From CAZNLH01 sp964573995 (lineage in GTDB: Bacteria > Gemmatimonadota > CAZMKB01 > CAZNLH01): a stretch of 64,000 nucleotides of DNA. Below, in pieces: positions 60,257 through 64,000 of the stretch. How positions within the stretch are numbered: the first letter of the stretch is position 1; every line of letters starts with the position of its first letter. The notes under the pieces were generated by a model, which was not told the DNA's origin, did not search any database, and was given only the letters and a program-made list of their open reading frames with translations. Location: positions 18,978 to 82,977 of the forward strand of contig CAZNLH010000008.1 of the NCBI GenBank assembly GCA_964573995.1, read 5' to 3'. The position numbers and the translations under genes are program-made.

Positions 60257-60613
60257 ATGGACATCGATACCTGTGAAGTCAACCACATTGATGAGAGCAA
60301 GGTACAGGAGGTACAGGAGGCGATCCGGCCCCTATCGACCATTCAACGCCTCGGGGAGTTCTTCAGGATCATGGGAGATGCCACCAGGCTAAAGATCATC
60401 CTCTCACTCTCGAAGGAAGAACTCTGCGTATGCGACCTTGCGGCAATCATCGGCGTCAGTTCCTCGGCGGTCTCTCACCAGTTGAGAATTCTGCGCGGAG
60501 CGAGGCTCGTCCACTACCGCAGGGAAGGAAAGATCGTCTATTATTCGCTGGCTGACTACCACGTCGAGCACCTCCTCAAGGACGCCCTGAATCACCTAAA
60601 AGAGCCCCGATGA
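60257..60613 (+). CDS. cadC: CadC-type ArsR-family metal-responsive repressor
   Basis: 118-residue winged-helix regulator. The metal-sensing residues match the Cd/Pb/Zn sensor CadC: N-terminal Cys6 in DTCEVNH and the ELCVCD motif with Cys57 and Cys59, while the second N-terminal Cys is His10. The C-terminal helix holds the Asp/His pattern DYHVEHLLKDALNH of the alpha-5 zinc site. The DNA-recognition helix is VSSSAVSHQLRILRGARLV. It should derepress itself and the downstream ATPase when Cd, Pb or Zn binds. The stop overlaps the zntA ATG. Confidence 0.93.
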   Translation: MDIDTCEVNHIDESKVQEVQEAIRPLSTIQRLGEFFRIMGDATRLKIILSLSKEELCVCDLAAIIGVSSSAVSHQLRILRGARLVHYRREGKIVYYSLADYHVEHLLKDALNHLKEPR

Positions 60614-62808
60614 CTGATAACGATCGGCCCCCCAAGAGATATTCCTGCTTCATCAATGACGTCGACTGCCCTGATTGTGCGGCAAAGATCGAGGCCCGGG
60701 TAAAGCGGATAAGGGGGGTGAAGGGGGCACACTTGAGCGCAATAAACTCCCGCCTCGAAGTGACCTTCGATGAAGAAACGGCCGGGCCCGAAGAGGTCAA
60801 GAGAGTGGTCCGAGCCCTGGGGTATGGAATCGAGTCGAGGGCGAGGCCCGAGGCCTTGTCGCCGAGGCCCAAAGATCCCGCATTCCGCTCCCGGTGGGTC
60901 CTTACCTGCCTCTCCGGCCTTTTCGTCCTATCGGGGATAGTGATACAATCTCTATGGAATATCGAACCGTTATCGATGTCCCTCTACCTTGCCGCGACCC
61001 TGCTCGTAGGTCTTCCTATATTTCGAAAGGGCCTCCTCTCCCTTCGTAATCTCAGCCTCGACATGAACTTCTTGATGACCGTCGCCGTGTTCGGGGCAAT
61101 TGCGATAGGGCAATGGATCGAGGCCGCCTCAGTCGCCTTCCTCTTCTCCCTGGCCAACCTCCTGGAATCTTTCGCTACTGGCCGGGCGAGAAGGGCCATT
61201 GAATCGCTGATGGATCTCTCCCCCAAGACGGCCCTCGTCAGGAGGGACGGTCGGGAGACGATCGTCCCAGTGGAAGAGGTTGCTCTGGAGGAGCACATCC
61301 TCGTAAAGCCCGGCGAGCGTATCCCCCTCGACGGCAGCATCGTTTCGGGGAGTTCGAGCGTGGACCAATCCGCGATCACGGGCGAATCGATACCGGTCGA
61401 AAAGGGTGTGACCGATATCGTCTTCGCGGGGACTATCAATGGACGGGGATTTCTCGAAATATCGGTAGAAAAGCGCTACAGGGATACGACCCTATCGCAC
61501 ATCTTGCACATGGTAGAGGAGGCACAGATCCGGAAGGCACCCACTCACCTCGCCATCGACAGGTTCTCACGTATCTATACCCCACTGGTTGTCGCAGCCG
61601 CCTTATGCCTCGCGGTAGTTCCGATATTGGTCATTCACCTTCCATTCGATGTCTGGTTCTATCGGGCCCTCGTCCTCCTCGTCATAGCCTGCCCATGCGC
61701 CTTCGTAATCTCCACCCCTGTCACTATCGTCAGCGGTCTTACATCCGCCGCACGAAGCGGGATCCTGATCAAGGGCGGGCGATCACTCGAAGAGGTCGGC
61801 CGGCTCAATACCGTCGCCTTTGACAAGACTGGGACCATAACTTACGGCCGCCCAGAAGTGTCGGAGATCATCACGTTTGATAACAGGATGAAGGGGGACA
61901 TGGAACTCCTGCAACTGGCAGCCGACCTGGAGATGCGCTCCGAGCATCCCTTCTCGGAGGCCATACTCAGGAAGGCATCCCAGGAGGGAATCCATGCGAG
62001 GGAACCTGAGGAATTCATCTCCCTCCCCGGCAGGGGTGTGAGGATCAAGCGCGGTGGAGAGACATTCTTTGCCGGCAATCACCGCCTATTCGAGGAAATG
62101 GGAAAGTGTCCCGAGAACCTGCACACGGACCTGTTGAAGATCGAATCGTCCGGTAAGAGCACCGTCTTCATCGGCTCCGAACTCGATCTGCTCGGCGCCA
62201 TCACTCTCGAAGACCGGGTACGCCCGGGCGTCGAACAGGCCCTGCAGCAACTTAGGAAGAGCGGGGTCTCCAATCTGGTAATGCTGACCGGCGACAATCA
62301 GGATACCGCGGAGGTGATAGCCCGAAAGGTGGGGATCGAGGACTACCGGGCGGAACAACTGCCCCAGGATAAGGCCGAGACCATCGGCCGCCTGAAGATG
62401 GCCTTTGGCCACGTGGCCATGGTGGGTGACGGTGTCAACGATGCCCCCGCCCTTGCCACGGCCTCCGTAGGAATCGCCATGGGAGCGGCGGGCTCGGATG
62501 CCGCCATGGAGACGGCGGACATATCCCTGATGGCGGACGACCTCTCGAAGCTCCCCGTAACCATCGGGCTCGGCCGGAAGGCGCTGAGCATAATTCATGA
62601 AAACGTCGTCTTCTCAATCCTCACAAAGGCGGTATTCCTCACGCTTGCGCCCTTCGGTCTGGTCAACCTGTGGATGGCCGTCGCCGCCGACATGGGGGCG
62701 TCTCTCCTCGTCATCTTCAACGGGCTGAGACTCCTCGAACGCTCCAACAGAGAACGACCCTCCCTGGAAACCGGCGGCGGGGGTGGAACCTTACCTTTTT
62801 TGGCATGA
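60610..62808 (+). CDS. zntA: Zn/Cd/Pb-exporting P1B-type ATPase
   Basis: 732 residues. An N-terminal heavy-metal-associated domain with CPDC (Cys20 and Cys23, in DVDCPDCAAKIE), about eight membrane helices, the actuator TGES loop (SAITGESIPVEKG), the metal-site CPC (Cys361-Pro-Cys363, VIACPCAFVI), the phosphorylation site DKTGT with Asp405, SEHPFSEAI, MLTGDN and GDGVNDAPALA, and the Zn-type end NLWMAVAADMGASLL. These assign it to the Zn2+/Cd2+/Pb2+ subgroup, with Cu less likely. It is coupled to cadC by an ATGA overlap. Confidence 0.95.
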   Translation: MTDNDRPPKRYSCFINDVDCPDCAAKIEARVKRIRGVKGAHLSAINSRLEVTFDEETAGPEEVKRVVRALGYGIESRARPEALSPRPKDPAFRSRWVLTCLSGLFVLSGIVIQSLWNIEPLSMSLYLAATLLVGLPIFRKGLLSLRNLSLDMNFLMTVAVFGAIAIGQWIEAASVAFLFSLANLLESFATGRARRAIESLMDLSPKTALVRRDGRETIVPVEEVALEEHILVKPGERIPLDGSIVSGSSSVDQSAITGESIPVEKGVTDIVFAGTINGRGFLEISVEKRYRDTTLSHILHMVEEAQIRKAPTHLAIDRFSRIYTPLVVAAALCLAVVPILVIHLPFDVWFYRALVLLVIACPCAFVISTPVTIVSGLTSAARSGILIKGGRSLEEVGRLNTVAFDKTGTITYGRPEVSEIITFDNRMKGDMELLQLAADLEMRSEHPFSEAILRKASQEGIHAREPEEFISLPGRGVRIKRGGETFFAGNHRLFEEMGKCPENLHTDLLKIESSGKSTVFIGSELDLLGAITLEDRVRPGVEQALQQLRKSGVSNLVMLTGDNQDTAEVIARKVGIEDYRAEQLPQDKAETIGRLKMAFGHVAMVGDGVNDAPALATASVGIAMGAAGSDAAMETADISLMADDLSKLPVTIGLGRKALSIIHENVVFSILTKAVFLTLAPFGLVNLWMAVAADMGASLLVIFNGLRLLERSNRERPSLETGGGGGTLPFLA

Positions 62809-62910
62809 TATTTGCCACTCTTCAATATGGATCATTTCGGTCCGTTGCGGGTAGGCCGATCATCGGTACCACAGGGAGAACGCAATCCAAGGTAGGAGTC
62901 CTATCAAGTC

Positions 62911-63297
62911 ATGGCTTATCGAGAGGCCACTATCGCGAAGAAGAAGGTGCTGGTCGTGGACGATGAACACGACTTTCTATCCATCATGAACTTTTTTCTC
63001 ACCAGGGAGGGATTCGATGTCGAGACGGCAAGCGACGGGCACCTGGCGATCCAGGCGGCGAAAAGGAGCCGCCCGGACCTGATCCTCCTCGACGTCATAA
63101 TGCCGGTGATGGACGGTTATCGGGCGCTCGAGGCCCTTCGCAGCGATGAGGGCACACGGAATATCCCAGTCATTATGCTGTCGATCATGGATGAAATAGA
63201 TGAAACGAACGTACCACTCGATATCACCGACTACCTCGTCAAGCCATTCTCGACCGAGGACCTCATCCAGAAGATCCGCGTGACCCTCACCGCGTGA
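62911..63297 (+). CDS. Single-domain response regulator, second
   Basis: 128-residue receiver domain (KKKVLVVDDEHDFLSIMNFF). The phospho-acceptor is Asp61 (LILLDVIMPVMDGY); the conserved Ser/Thr is in VIMLSI and the Lys in LVKPFS. No output domain. No kinase is next to it, and it is 102 bases after the metal ATPase gene with its own ribosome site (GGTAGGAG). It may belong to a chemosensory or phosphorelay pathway elsewhere. Confidence 0.92.
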   Translation: MAYREATIAKKKVLVVDDEHDFLSIMNFFLTREGFDVETASDGHLAIQAAKRSRPDLILLDVIMPVMDGYRALEALRSDEGTRNIPVIMLSIMDEIDETNVPLDITDYLVKPFSTEDLIQKIRVTLTA

Positions 63298-63338
63298 AAG
63301 ACCTGCAGGCAATACCTCCCTGCTCTCGCACTATTAGG

Positions 63339-63848
63339 TCACGGACAGGGACCGATATTGACGAACTCGGTGTCGTGGGGAAAGTCGCTGTTCGAGCCGA
63401 ACCAGCCGTACGTCCCCGACCAGACGGGGGGAGCGGGGGGGGTGCGGCTCCCGATGAGGTTCAACGGGGTCGCGCAACTGCCACCTCCCACGTAGTTCGC
63501 CGACAGGGTCATGCTGGTGAGCGTGATGACACCGCCGGTTACATCCCAGTCCATCGATCCGCAGATTGTGCCGCTGATGTTTCCACCGACCACGTCGACT
63601 TCCATCCCGTTGCGGACACCCTGAAGTTCCCAGTACCAGTCGATACCGTATGAACTGGTCGAGTGCATGCAAAAAGTGGTGGAGCGGCCTTCGGGGAGTG
63701 ACTCAACCACTTCCGAGAGGTCGAGGCCGTCGAATGTCACATCGACGACTACCTCGCCGTCGGGCGTCACGTGGTACTGCACCTCGGCCGCGGCGGGAAT
63801 GGAAAGGATGAGCAGGGACACCAATATGGATAGGAACAACTTAAACAC
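63339..63848 (-). CDS. Secreted Cys-rich hypothetical protein
   Basis: 169 residues from a GTG. The signal peptide is LFLSILVSLLILSIPAAA. Four Cys and Gly/Thr-rich strands (VVGGNISGTICGSMDWDV, ITLTSMTLSANYVGGGSC) suggest a small beta fold. AAGGAGG lies upstream of the GTG at 63848, and a longer start to 63926 is unlikely because it would precede the signal peptide. Function unknown. Its strong promoter is at 63917-63945. Confidence 0.65.
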   Translation of the reverse strand: MFKLFLSILVSLLILSIPAAAEVQYHVTPDGEVVVDVTFDGLDLSEVVESLPEGRSTTFCMHSTSSYGIDWYWELQGVRNGMEVDVVGGNISGTICGSMDWDVTGGVITLTSMTLSANYVGGGSCATPLNLIGSRTPPAPPVWSGTYGWFGSNSDFPHDTEFVNIGPCP

Positions 63849-63916
63849 GATTGGTCCTCCTTCCTTTATTTTGTTTTGAATAACCGCTTGAACGTGAACC
63901 AAACCAACACGTGGAC

Positions 63917-63945
63917 AGTATACCATAAATGGTGACAGATGTCAA
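63917..63945 (-). promoter_or_regulatory. Promoter of the secreted protein gene
   Basis: On the minus strand: TTGACA (63945-63940), 17 bases, TATACT (63922-63917). It gives a leader of about 60 bases before the GTG start. Confidence 0.8.
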
Positions 63946-64000
63946 CTCCCTGCTCAAGGCGCAGGGTTGTTTGGATCGAGAACCCTGACTGCCGTGGTAT

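Overview
The window is a bacterial chromosomal segment of moderately high GC, most likely from a scaffold of a metagenome-assembled genome: it holds two runs of exactly 100 N, each flanked by the same 55 bases on both sides. The gene content (complete alternative complex III, seven multihaem or monohaem cytochrome c genes, Tad pili, secreted SBBP and LVIVD propeller proteins, and a subtilase ending in a FlgD/type-9-like C-terminal domain) suggests a respiratory, probably uncultivated member of the Fibrobacterota-Chlorobiota-Bacteroidota side of the tree or a neighbouring candidate phylum. That placement is inference. No rRNA, tRNA or CRISPR array was seen.

Layout. 1-7.05 kb (minus): Tad/Flp pilus operon flp-cpaA-tadE-cpaB-cpaC-tadG-like-cpaE-cpaF, driven by a consensus promoter and cut by the window start. 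7.1-11.4 kb: M50 membrane protease (minus), divergent from rho-ruvX-mltG (plus), with a long rho leader. 11.5-18.4 kb (minus): ffh-rpsP-rimM(truncated)-trmD-rplS-rnhB followed by a large secreted subtilase. 18.5-19.2 kb: two cold-shock proteins with hairpins in the leader and after the genes. 19.3-22.1 kb (minus): kbl, a PASTA protein and rpe. 22.2-23.2 kb: response regulator and a separate HPt protein, convergent.

23.3-37.9 kb (minus) is an electron-transfer island. A full alternative complex III set (actABCDEF) is followed by a second, related but unfused set: an ActA-like pentahaem cytochrome, a MopB protein, a four-cluster ferredoxin protein, an NrfD-type membrane protein and a tetrahaem cytochrome. 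A c554-like cytochrome lies upstream. 38.1-42.4 kb (plus): oligopeptide-type ABC transporter binding protein and two permeases without ATPases. 42.6-44.6 kb: secreted LVIVD-repeat protein.

44.7-51.9 kb (plus) is the most unusual region. It encodes an ECF-like sigma factor, a soluble zinc-finger anti-sigma-like protein with a beta-rich C-terminus, a 906-residue TPR-CHAT protease with an intact His/Cys dyad, a secreted subtilase, a second sigma factor and a second zinc-finger anti-sigma-like protein, mostly overlapping or tightly spaced. I propose a CRISPR-independent protease-controlled sigma-factor switch.

52.1-56.0 kb (minus): a second quinol-oxidising complex with cytochrome b of b6-type spacing and a Rieske protein, but two pentahaem cytochromes where c1 or f would be. 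56.1-60.0 kb: secreted Cys-rich protein, a transposase remnant, and an SBBP seven-repeat protein. 60.1-62.8 kb (plus): CadC-type repressor and Zn/Cd/Pb P-type ATPase with a recognisable cad operator. 62.9-64 kb: an orphan response regulator and another secreted protein. Many operons start from near-perfect TTGACA-N17/18-TATAAT promoters, which lets transcription units be drawn with unusual confidence.
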